The notes: generated from the letters alone by a model not told the origin. 64,000 nt of DNA from CALFVT01 sp039989855 (GCA_039989855.1 JBDXGZ010000023.1:248001-312000), one strand, 5' to 3'. Shown: positions 55,001-63,767, counted from the first letter of the stretch. Translations and numbers: made by a program.

Positions 55001-56678
55001 CCGTCACAGAGACAAAATCAAGCAAGAAACTTGTGTCCGTGATCGCCGTTGTGTCCAGTGTTGAGTTGTTGACTAATGCGCCGCCCACATCAATCAATGT
55101 GAATTGCTGATTAATCGCGCCAACGCTTGTCGCGTCAGTTAAAGCCACTGTACTGCCTGTGTTCAGCGTAACATCGCCACTCACAACATGCGTATTCGCA
55201 AGATCAAGCCCTAAAGTACCATCACTGACGAGGTCTCCGTCAATTGTGCGATTACCATCAAGCGTAACAGCCGTACCACTCGCAACATTGACATCGACTG
55301 ACTGTAAAACGTCACTTGCTAATGTGAAACTTGTACCCGTGATATTTAAAACATCATCAAAGCCAGTTGTGCCTAAGAAGTTACCCGTCAAAGCACCACC
55401 ATTCTGTGTGAATGTGATAGCTTCGCCTGCAGCAGACAAATCGACCGATGCCGTAGCACCTGAGATCGTCCCTGCGTTTGTGAATGTGTTGCCGATTGCC
55501 GCATTATCAACAAGAAGGCCTTGGCTGCCGCCTGTGATAACACCGCCAGCTTGGTTATCGAGCGTTACGCCTGCGCCACTAATGCGAACACCTGTAGCGG
55601 AAGTCCCTGTAATAGCTCCAGCGTTCTCAATGATCAAATCATGATCAGCATGCGCTCCATCAATGAAAATACCTTGGTTAGCCCCGACAATAGTACCCGC
55701 AGCCGCGTTCGTGATCGTCCCGTTTAAGATGACATCATCTTCAGAACGAATAGCCGCATTTGATGAACTATCGCGCGCTTGCGAGATTGTGCCTGAATTA
55801 TCAAGATCAAGCAAAACTTGGCAATTTATCTGATCACCTTCCGTACATGTACGTGCATTTCCGCTCAAAGTACCTGGTGCACCATCAAAATTAATGGCGT
55901 CAGAATTGCTATTATCAAATCCATCCGCATCATCTGTATTTGAAATCGTGCCAGAATTATTAATAACGAAGGCTGTAATTCCGTCTTCATCAGCAAGCGT
56001 ACCGCTTGAAGGATCAATACCTAAAAGAACGTCAATACCAATTGTCGCCCCGCCTACACTTGTAATGGTACCTGAATTGATAACCGTATTTGTCTCTGTG
56101 GTCTCGTCAGGAATTTCACCATTGCTACGGCCATCTTCGCCGTCACGGTCAAAGTAGACAACAGCTTCATCTGCGAGTCCAGTACCTTCGATAAGGCCGT
56201 CATTCGTCAAAGTGACTTCATCACCTTCGAGAAACAACACACCATTAACACCCTGAAACACACCAGTCGCAGTATTCGTAATGACAGTATTGTTTTCAGC
56301 ATTATCAATCGTGATGACGGCACTTTCATCATTAAGGTCTAAGTTAATGAGCGTCCCAGAATTTGTAATCGTAACATCATCATTATCACCATCGCCGTCC
56401 AAAAGAATATTGGCGTTCAATCTATCACCAATGGTGGTGCTATCTTGAACAGTTTGTGTAACACCTTCCGCAATATTAATAGTTGTTCCGACACCTGGGT
56501 TTACAACTCGCGTATCGTCTGTAACTTCAATCATTGATCCATCAGGTGGATCTGTTTGCGCCGACACGTTTGGCGCGAAGGCTAAACAGGCCAAGAGTGA
56601 CACAGTCGATGTGGTTAAAAGTGCTTTACGGGCCACTTTCAAATTATTAATTTTGCTAGATTCATTGGCTACAAACAT
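52020..56678 (-). CDS. Giant autotransporter with duplicated passenger and polyproline linkers
   Basis: I start at the ATG at 56678, with AGGAG 5 bases upstream; a GTG at 56684 is in frame. The 1552-residue protein has a long signal peptide (cleavage near NVSAQTD) and a passenger of two homologous units. Each has VTNSG/NNSG-type beta-helix repeats, a paired-cysteine loop, the block AGEAxTFTQNGGALTGxFLGTTGFDDVLNI, and the block GNRTIDGxLVSDGxLGLD...SFLLDF. Unit 1 (about 35-573) ends in 18 prolines (574-591); unit 2 ends in 30 prolines (1140-1169). A type V autotransporter beta-barrel (about 1285-1552) closes in VGGNLRVKFNF. It probably functions as a surface adhesin; no protease or lipase motif was found. 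Confidence 0.93.
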   Translation of the reverse strand: MFVANESSKINNLKVARKALLTTSTVSLLACLAFAPNVSAQTDPPDGSMIEVTDDTRVVNPGVGTTINIAEGVTQTVQDSTTIGDRLNANILLDGDGDNDDVTITNSGTLINLDLNDESAVITIDNAENNTVITNTATGVFQGVNGVLFLEGDEVTLTNDGLIEGTGLADEAVVYFDRDGEDGRSNGEIPDETTETNTVINSGTITSVGGATIGIDVLLGIDPSSGTLADEDGITAFVINNSGTISNTDDADGFDNSNSDAINFDGAPGTLSGNARTCTEGDQINCQVLLDLDNSGTISQARDSSSNAAIRSEDDVILNGTITNAAAGTIVGANQGIFIDGAHADHDLIIENAGAITGTSATGVRISGAGVTLDNQAGGVITGGSQGLLVDNAAIGNTFTNAGTISGATASVDLSAAGEAITFTQNGGALTGNFLGTTGFDDVLNITGTSFTLASDVLQSVDVNVASGTAVTLDGNRTIDGDLVSDGTLGLDLANTHVVSGDVTLNTGSTVALTDATSVGAINQQFTLIDVGGALVNNSTLDTTAITDTSFLLDFVSVTDAGGDLVVEAIAAAPPPPPPPPPPPPPPPPPPVVAVVPFAIPAITAANADVVVTNETVPQIDSDSNGQTFFVGSDVDLEFTSTSGNADGSIFRFDGDGSQVTLVNEGTLTSINEDDEEVAVFVDNAEDDAIIANNGTLEGNDGVVFFEGDSATLINNGTIRGTGVANEGVVYFDRDVDGNLNTVLNSGTITGVGGPTIGVDSLLGSVGSSNADAVGTLTLALTNSGTVSNTGEGDAIFFNADPGGTSEGSTSNVQRGCIENIAGNDTAVINCRFNVDVDNSGTISAADGIGIRGEDEAVISGTIDNAAGGVITGSTSGITIAGAQAEHDLVITNAGTISGANGLVITGDGVDVVNATGGLIEGTDVGLFVSGSTADVRFSDRNAENDTTTNNGNIDIEVLGVNNSFTNSGTISGGTASVDLSGAGEAVTFTQNGGALTGDFLGTTGFDDVLNIAGAPFTLTHDVLQTVNVNVAQGGSLIFNGNRTIDGSLVSDGNLGLDVANTQIVNGDVTLNADSTVTVLDAGLISAIDTNYTLIDVGGTLTDNSTLVNGVTDSSFLLDFETVEDASGDLVVRAVAASAPPPPPPPPPPPPPPPPPPPPPPPPPPPPPPSVELFDTELNAFGASVISAFVSGDLNNTASFSALAGLETGEDVASEVASLAPDLSSGVQEETFGAIADTSGIINQRLSNLRRNAAADGPALYASNSLTSLSEDRYATAESGAWIQGGLRYAKQENVTSDSQSLLRNGYDADSVTIALGYDYALDSTTIVGLSGSYTDVEIDSRSNVANDRELSVFQIGVYGARQYGQFNISGQASYAFGDVDAERQAFEQITSEFDIDGFNAQALGTYEHEFGENYYLAPYVGLQYSNISTDAFTELGGLGLTVDDTSTDYLEGRAGATLGIRRFVDDNAYTDVYASVGVISDFASGPDDLNIAFAGQSLSALGLDSDDTRLETILGLNLFSTGNWSIGSTLNGEWASDYTAVGGNLRVKFNF
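53172..53261 (-). repeat. Coding trinucleotide tract encoding 30 prolines
   Basis: Thirty consecutive CCN codons (CCG, CCA and CCT mixed) encode the linker between passenger unit 2 and the beta-barrel. On the plus strand it reads as a GGN tract. The mixture of codons argues for selection on proline length as well as possible slippage. Confidence 0.9.
54906..54959 (-). repeat. Coding trinucleotide tract encoding 18 prolines
   Basis: Eighteen consecutive CCN codons end the first passenger unit. The same sentence-like block (DAGGDLVVEAIAAA before the prolines) recurs as DASGDLVVRAVAAS before the 30-proline tract, marking the duplication boundary. Confidence 0.9.
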
Positions 56679-56684
56679 GCTCAC

Positions 56685-57050
56685 TCCTAGTTGAACTTAC
56701 AGTTATTATCTTACGCTCTATGTTTTTTTAACGTCGACCTTGAGGGGTGAAGCTTACAAAAATCGCTAACAAGTCAGCAAATTTCAAACATAAAACTTAG
56801 TTTATTCGTTACTTTTTCCCACTGCAATTACACTTGCTATTTATATAGGTTCTTAGCAGAAATACAGATTGAAAAGCCCTTGTCAATCAATTTAACCTAC
56901 CGATTATAATAATTGGTAGAATTTTTAGTGCATACCAATTCTTCATTTAGATAGACCAATTAAAACCTAGGCGCAGAGAAGCTGTAACATCATATGACGC
57001 AAGGCTAAAGTACAACTTTAGACGGGGCTAACGTAGCCAATAAATTAAAT
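56685..57050. promoter_or_regulatory. Upstream region of the autotransporter gene with ACCAAT/ATTGGT half-sites
   Basis: This 366-base gap has no gene. AATTGGTA (56911-56918) and TACCAATT (56933-56940) form an inverted repeat with a 14-base spacer, and GACCAATT lies at 56954-56961. The half-sites equal those in the alginate locus. Whether they are functional is inference. No clear promoter could be placed. Confidence 0.45.
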
Positions 57051-57350
57051 CTAACGCGTTGTGTCCCACATATCAAATTCATGGGCTATACAACGCTCGA
57101 TTAGCTTACGCCAAACAGGCTCGGCAATATCAGCCGATAGGCCCGCTGTCTTGGCCTCAACTAAGACTTTAGACACAACATCTTCGATACGATCAGAATC
57201 ATAGACCGCGTCTCTATTAGGCTTAATCCGTGCAGCAGCTTTCATAAAGCCTTGGCGGATAACCAACAAGCGCACCAACTCACGGTCGAGCGCATCAACA
57301 CCCGCACGAACCTCAAGCATGGTTTGGCAATCATCAGGTAATTTTGTCAT
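57051..57350 (-). CDS. Chorismate mutase (AroQ type)
   Basis: The 99-residue protein fits the all-helical AroQ mutase fold: MLEVRAGVDALDRELVRLLVIRQGFMKAAARIKPN and SDRIEDVVSKVLVEAKTAGLSADIAEPVWRKLIERCIAHE, with the conserved Arg/Lys/Glu active-site residues. It converts chorismate to prephenate for Phe and Tyr synthesis. I choose the ATG at 57350; earlier in-frame starts at 57368-57386 overlap the M23 peptidase gene and add residues without the family pattern. It follows the peptidase gene by 10 bases on the same strand. Confidence 0.88.
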   Translation of the reverse strand: MTKLPDDCQTMLEVRAGVDALDRELVRLLVIRQGFMKAAARIKPNRDAVYDSDRIEDVVSKVLVEAKTAGLSADIAEPVWRKLIERCIAHEFDMWDTTR

Positions 57351-57360
57351 AGAGCTTATC

Positions 57361-58305
57361 TTATTCATGGCTATGTTCACCATCACGGTCTGGCCATTGT
57401 GTCAACAGTTCAGGATCAAGGTTACGGTTACGCCACTTCATCCGCCAGCACAAATGCGGCCCCGTCGAACGGCCCCGTGAGCCAACGGCGGCAATTTTAT
57501 CGCCTTGTTTGACCGATTGCCCCGCCTCAACGAAAATGTCGCTGACATGTAGATACATAGAGTTAAGCCCCTGCCCGTGATCGAGCATGACCATCGCGCC
57601 TTCAAAATACAAATCATCATCCGCGAGGCTTACAATGCCGTCCGCAGGGGCGTAAATCACAGTGCCGACAGGGGCCGCAATATCAACGCCGTAATGCGGG
57701 CGTTTGGCTTCCCCGTTCAAAATACGCTGCGCCCCGAAGGGTGAGCTCTTATTCCATGTCTTTAGCGGATGAATAAAACCATGTGTCAGGCCGACTTGCT
57801 GCGCGCGGGATTTGAACCCCACCGCTTTACGCGCACTCGAGCTACGAATACGCTTGAGCTGCGCCTCAGTGAAAGACGAAACTTGAGAGGGCGGCAGACC
57901 GTCAATGCGTGAAATATCATAGTCACGCGGCGTGAAATTATACTCAACCGTTTCACCCTCAACACTAATCAATGCACGTTTCTCATCACGATCAAATCCA
58001 ACAATGATTTCACCGTTCTCATCCGCTTGCTCATAGTAGAAATCATCCTCAGAACGCCCAACCTTCACTTTTGCATTCGGTTGCGTTTGGCATTTCACAA
58101 CGCCGCCTTGCTCTGGTACGCCCTCGCAATTAATAGCAGATTGAGGGGCCTGATGAGACGCCTGATGCGCCGCTTGCACAGATACAATGTCGGGCTGACT
58201 GACCGTTTCGACACGCTGCTGAAGGAGTAAAGCCTCGGTTTCCTCTTGCGCACAAGCGCTTACACTCACCAGAGCTGTCAGAGATAGACCTAGCCAAAAC
58301 CGCAT
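57361..58305 (-). CDS. M23 family metallopeptidase lipoprotein
   Basis: The start at 58305 overlaps the DUF2093 stop (TAATG) and gives a clean lipoprotein signal ending SVSAC (Cys18). The C-terminal LytM/M23 domain has Zn ligands His204 and Asp208 in PHYGVDIAAPVGT, MYLHVSD, and GPHLCWRMKW, where the usual HxH is His284-Leu-Cys286. M23 enzymes cut peptidoglycan cross-links; the change of one zinc ligand to cysteine may preserve or abolish activity. It is upstream of the chorismate mutase gene. It is probably outer-membrane anchored and periplasmic. Confidence 0.85.
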   Translation of the reverse strand: MRFWLGLSLTALVSVSACAQEETEALLLQQRVETVSQPDIVSVQAAHQASHQAPQSAINCEGVPEQGGVVKCQTQPNAKVKVGRSEDDFYYEQADENGEIIVGFDRDEKRALISVEGETVEYNFTPRDYDISRIDGLPPSQVSSFTEAQLKRIRSSSARKAVGFKSRAQQVGLTHGFIHPLKTWNKSSPFGAQRILNGEAKRPHYGVDIAAPVGTVIYAPADGIVSLADDDLYFEGAMVMLDHGQGLNSMYLHVSDIFVEAGQSVKQGDKIAAVGSRGRSTGPHLCWRMKWRNRNLDPELLTQWPDRDGEHSHE

Positions 58306-58520
58306 TAACTTTGTGCCTTTTTCCATGCAGCCAAGCTCGCGCCCGCATCTTTATAGGCTTCTTGGCGCTCAGCTGACCAATAGCGGAGTTGATTGAGCGG
58401 AATCGTATCACCTGTGACGGCGCAGCGGATGAAACGCCCCGTTTCTAAGATTGTGAAATCTGAATCGCCAAAGTGAATTTTGGCTTCACCGGCAAAGTCA
58501 CCGTTAAATAAATTATCCAT
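58305..58520 (-). CDS. DUF2093 domain protein
   Basis: The 71-residue protein matches DUF2093: EAKIHFGDSDFTILETGRFIRCAVTGDTIPLNQLRYWSAERQEAY. Function is unknown. It sits between xseA and the M23 gene, as in many alphaproteobacteria, and AAGGA precedes its ATG. The stop is shared with the start of the peptidase gene. Confidence 0.9.
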   Translation of the reverse strand: MDNLFNGDFAGEAKIHFGDSDFTILETGRFIRCAVTGDTIPLNQLRYWSAERQEAYKDAGASLAAWKKAQS

Positions 58521-58586
58521 GGTCGTCCTTATATTTATGACCTTGATAGTATCAATTATGTGTACCCTAGACTCTTTTGATCCTAA

Positions 58587-60074
58587 TCAAAAGAGTCCCA
58601 TCTGCGGTTTTTCGTCCTGTTTGTCATCCTGCAGCTTGGTCGTCGTTTTTTTTGCCTGTTTTGGCGTAGGCTTTGGTGTAAGCTTATCGCCTAATGTCGC
58701 GGCACGTTCACCGTCGGCAAAGGTCAAGGTCACCGCCTCACCGTCATCACCTGTCGCCTTTGAGCGAACAACACTACCGTTGGCATCTGTGACAAGCGCA
58801 TAGCCCCGCGCCAAGACGCCTTGATAACTATAGGCGTCTAAGAGAGACGCGGCCCGATTGAGACGAGCTGCCTTTTGCTCTAAACTTGTTTTGACCGAGC
58901 GCTGCGCCCGTTGCAATAATCGATCTACATCATCCCCTTGACGGTTGATCGCTGTCCGGAGCGGCGCAGGTCGTAATCTTTGACTAGCCAAGGACAAACG
59001 CTGCGAGAGCGGCGAAAGTATAGTCTCGATACGCGGGAACTTGCTTTGCGCCAGAGAAAGCCGCTGTTTCTGCGGATCGAAGATTTTGTCCGCTTTAGGA
59101 AATTTCGCCGCCGCAATATCAAGGCGCTGCTGGGGTGCCGATAAGATTTGCTCTAGCTTCGGCAGACGTGTCGCCGACAACTGCGTCGACTTCTCTAACA
59201 AGTTACGCCGCAGTCCTCTTGAGATACGAACGCCGTAATCTGTGACCGTATCGACCCAATCTTCAAGTACAGGCACGGCGACTTCAGCCGCACCTGTCGG
59301 AGTTGGCGCACGGTAATCAGCAACATAGTCAATCAACGTCCAGTCGGTCTCGTGGCCCACCGCCGAAATCAGCGGAATATCGGAATTCGCCGCCGCGCGC
59401 GCCACGACTTCTTCATTAAAGCACCACAAATCCTCCATAGAGCCACCGCCTCGCGCGACGATCAGCACATCAGGCTTGGGGAAACCTGCTCCATGATTAA
59501 ACCCCGTAATCGCACTGGCAATTTGCTCTGCCGCGCGGTCGCCCTGCACAAGAACTGGCCACACGAGAACATGCACGGGGAAGCGGTCTGTAATACGGTG
59601 CAAAATATCGCGAATAACTGCGCCCGTTGGCGAGGTCACAACCCCAATAGTTTTCGGCATAAAGGGCAGTTCAACCTTGCGGTCATTATCAAACAGGCCT
59701 TCTGCGGCCAAAGCCTTCTTGCGCTTATCAAACAGCGCCATCAGCGCGCCCGCGCCAGCCAGTTCTAGACTATCAATGATGAGCTGATAATTTGAGCGCC
59801 CCGGATACGTCGTCAGCTTTCCTGTGACGATGACTTCCATGCCTTCTTCGGGCCGCATAGACAGGCGGCTCATGACACCTTTCCAGATGATCGAATTAAT
59901 CACCGCCTTGTCGTCTTTGATATCAAGATAGCAATGACCTGATTTCGCCACTGTCACGCGGCCAAGCTCTCCGCACACGCGCACATGGCCAAATGTCTCT
60001 TCAATTGTACGTTTTAGCGTTCCCGCAAGCTCGGAAACTGAAAACTCATATGCGTTTGAGGCGTTATCTGGCAC
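58587..60074 (-). CDS. xseA: Exodeoxyribonuclease VII large subunit
   Basis: XseA is the catalytic subunit of exonuclease VII, which degrades single-stranded DNA. The OB-fold domain starts EFSVSELAGTLKRTIEETFGHVRVCGELGRVT and the catalytic domain contains IGVVTSPTGAVIRDIL, VLIVARGGGSMEDLWCFNEEVVARA, ISAVGHETDWTLIDYVADYRAPTPTGAAE and GYALVTD near the end. I choose the GTG at 60074: AAGGA lies 6 bases upstream and the protein then begins VPDNASNAYEF. An ATG at 60092 is in frame but has no room for a ribosome site. The predicted length is 495 aa. It is divergent from purD. Confidence 0.94.
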   Translation of the reverse strand: MPDNASNAYEFSVSELAGTLKRTIEETFGHVRVCGELGRVTVAKSGHCYLDIKDDKAVINSIIWKGVMSRLSMRPEEGMEVIVTGKLTTYPGRSNYQLIIDSLELAGAGALMALFDKRKKALAAEGLFDNDRKVELPFMPKTIGVVTSPTGAVIRDILHRITDRFPVHVLVWPVLVQGDRAAEQIASAITGFNHGAGFPKPDVLIVARGGGSMEDLWCFNEEVVARAAANSDIPLISAVGHETDWTLIDYVADYRAPTPTGAAEVAVPVLEDWVDTVTDYGVRISRGLRRNLLEKSTQLSATRLPKLEQILSAPQQRLDIAAAKFPKADKIFDPQKQRLSLAQSKFPRIETILSPLSQRLSLASQRLRPAPLRTAINRQGDDVDRLLQRAQRSVKTSLEQKAARLNRAASLLDAYSYQGVLARGYALVTDANGSVVRSKATGDDGEAVTLTFADGERAATLGDKLTPKPTPKQAKKTTTKLQDDKQDEKPQMGLF

Positions 60075-60158
60075 AAATATTCCTTGAAACATTCCTTGGA
60101 TTCGAAAGGCTTTATAGACTATGTAGCCGCAAAGTGAATCGACAAATGGAATAATAAC

Positions 60159-61439
60159 ATGAAAGTTCTTCTTATCGGCTCTGGCGGACGTGAACATGCC
60201 CTCGCATGGAAGCTTGATCAAAGCCCACTTGTAACAGACCTCACATGCGCCCCTGGCAATGCAGGCATTTCCGAAATCGCCGCGACGGTCGCCATAGCTG
60301 CCGATGATATTCCAACGCTACTCGGGCTGATCCAACGCGAAAATTATGATTTCGTGGTCGTTGGCCCCGAAGCCCCCCTCGCCCTCGGCATTGTAGATGA
60401 ACTGCAAGAGCGCGGCGTTAAAGTCTTTGGCCCGACTGAGGCCGCCGCGCAGCTTGAAAGCTCTAAATCTTTCACCAAGGCGCTTTGCGATAAATATGAT
60501 ATTCCAACCGCCAAATACGGCGTCTTCACCGGTGTTAAAGAGGCCAAGGCCTTCTTGAAGACAATGGACGCTCCCTATGTCCTTAAAGCCGACGGTCTCG
60601 CTGCAGGTAAAGGCGTGGTCATTCCTGAAACGCTCAAAGAAGCCAATGCGGAGTTAGAGGAGTTTTTCTCTGGCAAGTTCGGCGACGCAGGACAAAAAGT
60701 TTTGATCGAAGAATTTATGCACGGTGAGGAAGCCAGCTTCTTTGCCATATCTGACGGGAAAACCGCGCTTCCGCTCATTGCCGCACAAGATCACAAGCGC
60801 GCCCATGACGGCGACAAAGGCCCAAACACAGGCGGGATGGGGGCTTATTCCCCCGCTCCTGTTTTCACGGATGAAGTGTTCGCTGACGTTATGGCCAATA
60901 TCATTCAGCCGACCATCGACGGTATGGCCAAAGACGGACACCCTTTCGTTGGCGTCCTCTTTGCTGGATTAATGATAACCAAAGACGGGCCGAAACTGAT
61001 TGAATATAATGCGCGTTTCGGTGATCCAGAATGCCAAGTCATGATGCGCCGCTTGCACAGCGACCTTATGGAAATTTTCATCGCCGCCGAAGCGGGTAAA
61101 TTGAAAAAGCTTAAAGCCCCCACGTGGACCGACAACCCCGTCGTGAATGTCGTCATGGCGGCCAAAGGCTATCCAGGGACATATAAAAAGGGCACAAAAA
61201 TCAACGGTATCGAAAATGCTGAAATTGGAAACTCTGATGTTGTGGTCTTTCACGCGGGGACTAAACGTGATGAAGATGGACAACTTCTCTCCAACGGAGG
61301 ACGAGTTCTCAACGTCACAGCCGAAGGCGAGACTATCGAAGAGGCGGTCAAGAAAGCTTACGCCGCGGTCGAGGCTATTGATTGGAAAGACGGGTTCTAC
61401 CGCACCGATATAGCTCATCACGCCCTGAACCGCAGCTAG
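60159..61439 (+). CDS. purD: Phosphoribosylamine-glycine ligase
   Basis: PurD is the second enzyme of purine synthesis. The 426-residue ATP-grasp protein has MKVLLIGSGGREHALAWKL, VVVGPEAPLALGIVDEL, the ATP-grasp motifs YVLKADGLAAGKGVV and HKRAHDGDKGPNTGGMGAYSP, and YNARFGDPECQVMM. It is divergent from xseA (84 bases between starts), an arrangement common in alphaproteobacteria. Length is normal. Confidence 0.96.
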   Translation: MKVLLIGSGGREHALAWKLDQSPLVTDLTCAPGNAGISEIAATVAIAADDIPTLLGLIQRENYDFVVVGPEAPLALGIVDELQERGVKVFGPTEAAAQLESSKSFTKALCDKYDIPTAKYGVFTGVKEAKAFLKTMDAPYVLKADGLAAGKGVVIPETLKEANAELEEFFSGKFGDAGQKVLIEEFMHGEEASFFAISDGKTALPLIAAQDHKRAHDGDKGPNTGGMGAYSPAPVFTDEVFADVMANIIQPTIDGMAKDGHPFVGVLFAGLMITKDGPKLIEYNARFGDPECQVMMRRLHSDLMEIFIAAEAGKLKKLKAPTWTDNPVVNVVMAAKGYPGTYKKGTKINGIENAEIGNSDVVVFHAGTKRDEDGQLLSNGGRVLNVTAEGETIEEAVKKAYAAVEAIDWKDGFYRTDIAHHALNRS

Positions 61440-61535
61440 ATTACGTCTGCTTAAAGGTCGACTAATTCAGCCTGAGTTCATAGACTGTCATGCTATGTGA
61501 TTAGCCATAATAATTGATTTAGATATTGTAGCCTT

Positions 61536-62339
61536 ATGAATTTACGACTTGCTTCTTTTGCTCTACTCGCACTGCTCATCAACAGCAGCGCCTTGGCTGA
61601 TGAGTTTGATAGAGACGGTGTACGCGCAGAGACTTATTGTTACCCTGCCAGCCACGCCGCAAAGACCATCACGCAACTCGCAAAATTAAAGCCTGGACAA
61701 CGCGATGTGGTCGCCATCAATATCGCCCCGCGCTTTCTTATTTATGATGGGGGCAGCTTACCCGAACGATATTATGTTACAAACGGCGATGAGGCGGTTG
61801 ATTTCACTATCTCACCAGACGGCCAAGTTCCTGACTTTGTCCAGAAAGTCATCGCCGCCGATAAAGATGCAAATCTCTGCATCCAAGACCCAGCCCGTGT
61901 TGGCCTAGATGCCGATGATGAAAGCCTCTATTTCGAGATGGGCCTAACCCCATTTTTCAACAATATCTCCGGCCGTCACACAATGGACGAATTAGCTGAA
62001 GGTGCCAAAGACGGGAAAGCCCATTATAAAAAAATGGTTCCCTCTGCCGTCCGCGCCTTTATGCCTGATACAAAATGCCTTCATATAAAATATACATCTG
62101 CGAATACATCGCCCGAAATTTACGCGGAAACGCCAACGGGACTTCAACTCATTGAAGGCGAATATTACAATGAAGGCTACGTTATTACATTAAAACAAAT
62201 AGATGCCTATGACGCTACAGCCCTTATAATTAAAGGCGGCGCGTATAAATTATCTCCCGTTCCAAGCATAAAGACGATGAAGCGCTTCGGCGTTGGCAAA
62301 CCTCGCGGGCCTCAAAAAATCGACGTGGAAACAAATTAA
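61536..62339 (+). CDS. Exported protein of unknown function
   Basis: The 267-residue protein has a signal peptide (FALLALLINSSALA-DEF). The mature part has cysteines in AETYCYPASH, NLCIQDP and DTKCLHIKY and beta-rich stretches (DVVAINIAPRFLIYDGG, LQLIEGEYYNEGYVITLKQ). I do not recognise a family or catalytic motif. It lies 97 bases after purD and 121 bases before the amidohydrolase gene on the same strand; cotranscription with either is possible but not shown. It is probably periplasmic. Confidence 0.6.
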   Translation: MNLRLASFALLALLINSSALADEFDRDGVRAETYCYPASHAAKTITQLAKLKPGQRDVVAINIAPRFLIYDGGSLPERYYVTNGDEAVDFTISPDGQVPDFVQKVIAADKDANLCIQDPARVGLDADDESLYFEMGLTPFFNNISGRHTMDELAEGAKDGKAHYKKMVPSAVRAFMPDTKCLHIKYTSANTSPEIYAETPTGLQLIEGEYYNEGYVITLKQIDAYDATALIIKGGAYKLSPVPSIKTMKRFGVGKPRGPQKIDVETN

Positions 62340-62459
62340 TTTCAGCGCCAACCGACCTAGACCACATTAAGTTTACCAGATTATGAGCTAAAACTAATTG
62401 CCATAGCTCTATAAGCCAATATTATAACGTCGAAAAATATAATAATATTGGGATAGGTC

Positions 62460-63767
62460 ATGACAATAAAATCAATTCTGGCAATTGGTGTGAGCCTTTT
62501 AGCCGCCTCTACAGTTCTAGCTCACAGCGATACTCATGATGATTATAAAGACTTCACACTCATCTATGCAGGACAGGTCTTAGACGTTCCCGGCAAACCT
62601 GCCAAAACAGATCAAACCATCATTATTCATGAGGGTAAAATTGTCGGTATCGAAGATGGGTTTCTTGAAGATGAAGAAGCAACCATTCTCGACCACCGCG
62701 ACATGTTTTTCCTACCGGGGCTAATCGACAGTCATGTACATCTCCGCGGGGACCGTGATAGCGGAAAGCCTGATGATGACGTTCGCCTCGAGTCTGGCGA
62801 TGTCGCCCTCCAAGCCGCCGCACATGCGCGCACAACACTGATGGCAGGCTTCACCGCCGTGCAAGATGTTGGCGGTCCGAAAGAGATTTTCGCCCTGCGC
62901 CGCGCCATCAATAAGGGCCTCGTTCCCGGCCCGCACATTAAAGCTGCAGGCACGGCCATCTCAGCCACAGGCGGACATGGCGACAGACATGGTTTCAGGA
63001 GAGATGTTCTCCACACCATGCGAAGCGATACAATTTGTAACGGTGTTGCTGATTGCCGCCGCGCCGTGCGACAAGCGGTTAAGAACGGGGCCGACGTCAT
63101 TAAAATCACAGCGACAGGCGGCGTCCTCTCCAATACAAATGCAGGGACAGGTCAGCAGCTCATGGATGATGAGCTTGAAGCCATTGTCAAAACAGCTGCA
63201 TCAATGGGCCGCAAAGTTACCGCCCATGCTCATGATAAAGGCGGCATCGAAGCCGCTCTCCGTGCGGGCGTTCAATCCATAGAGCATGGCTCCTTTATGG
63301 ACAAAGAAACGACTCGGCTATTTAAACAAAAAGGCGCGGTTCTTATCCCGACCGTCCTCGCAGGGAAAACCGTTGAGAAATGGGCGCAAGACCCGAATAC
63401 TTTTTTACCACCTAATAGCGTAAAGAAAGCTCTTCAGGTCGGCCCCGTCATGCAAGAAATGGCGCGGCTCGCTTATGAAAACGGCGTAACCATCGCCTTT
63501 GGTACTGACACGGGCGTCTCTAAGCACGGCGAAAATGCGGAGGAATTTATCTATATGACCGCCGCAGGCATGAGTGAAATGGAAGCCATTCAGTCCGCCA
63601 CCACCGTTGCGTCTAAACATATTGGTATGGATAGTCTTATTGGTACGTTAGAGACGGGTAAACATGCTGACCTGATCGCGGTAGACGGAAACCCACTCCA
63701 AGACATCACCGAATTACAAGACGTAGATTTCGTCATGAAAGGCGGGATTGTTTACAAAGCTCCCTAA
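62460..63767 (+). CDS. Exported amidohydrolase (imidazolonepropionase-like)
   Basis: The 435-residue protein has an N-terminal signal peptide (GVSLLAASTVLA) and the metal-dependent amidohydrolase fold: HxH in LIDSHVHLRG, a lysine in DVIKITATGG, histidines in VTAHAHDKGGIEAAL and SIEHGSFMD, and the catalytic aspartate in FGTDTGVSKHGENAEEF. The closest general type is imidazolonepropionase/prolidase-like enzymes that hydrolyse amide bonds of dipeptides or lactams; the substrate is unknown. It is followed 18 bases later by a DUF2891 lipoprotein gene. Confidence 0.88.
   Translation: MTIKSILAIGVSLLAASTVLAHSDTHDDYKDFTLIYAGQVLDVPGKPAKTDQTIIIHEGKIVGIEDGFLEDEEATILDHRDMFFLPGLIDSHVHLRGDRDSGKPDDDVRLESGDVALQAAAHARTTLMAGFTAVQDVGGPKEIFALRRAINKGLVPGPHIKAAGTAISATGGHGDRHGFRRDVLHTMRSDTICNGVADCRRAVRQAVKNGADVIKITATGGVLSNTNAGTGQQLMDDELEAIVKTAASMGRKVTAHAHDKGGIEAALRAGVQSIEHGSFMDKETTRLFKQKGAVLIPTVLAGKTVEKWAQDPNTFLPPNSVKKALQVGPVMQEMARLAYENGVTIAFGTDTGVSKHGENAEEFIYMTAAGMSEMEAIQSATTVASKHIGMDSLIGTLETGKHADLIAVDGNPLQDITELQDVDFVMKGGIVYKAP

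Noticed and set aside
60075..60221. Upstream extension of xseA to 60221
   Set aside because: It would overlap the divergent purD start and precede the conserved protein start; a GTG with an ideal ribosome site is present at 60074.
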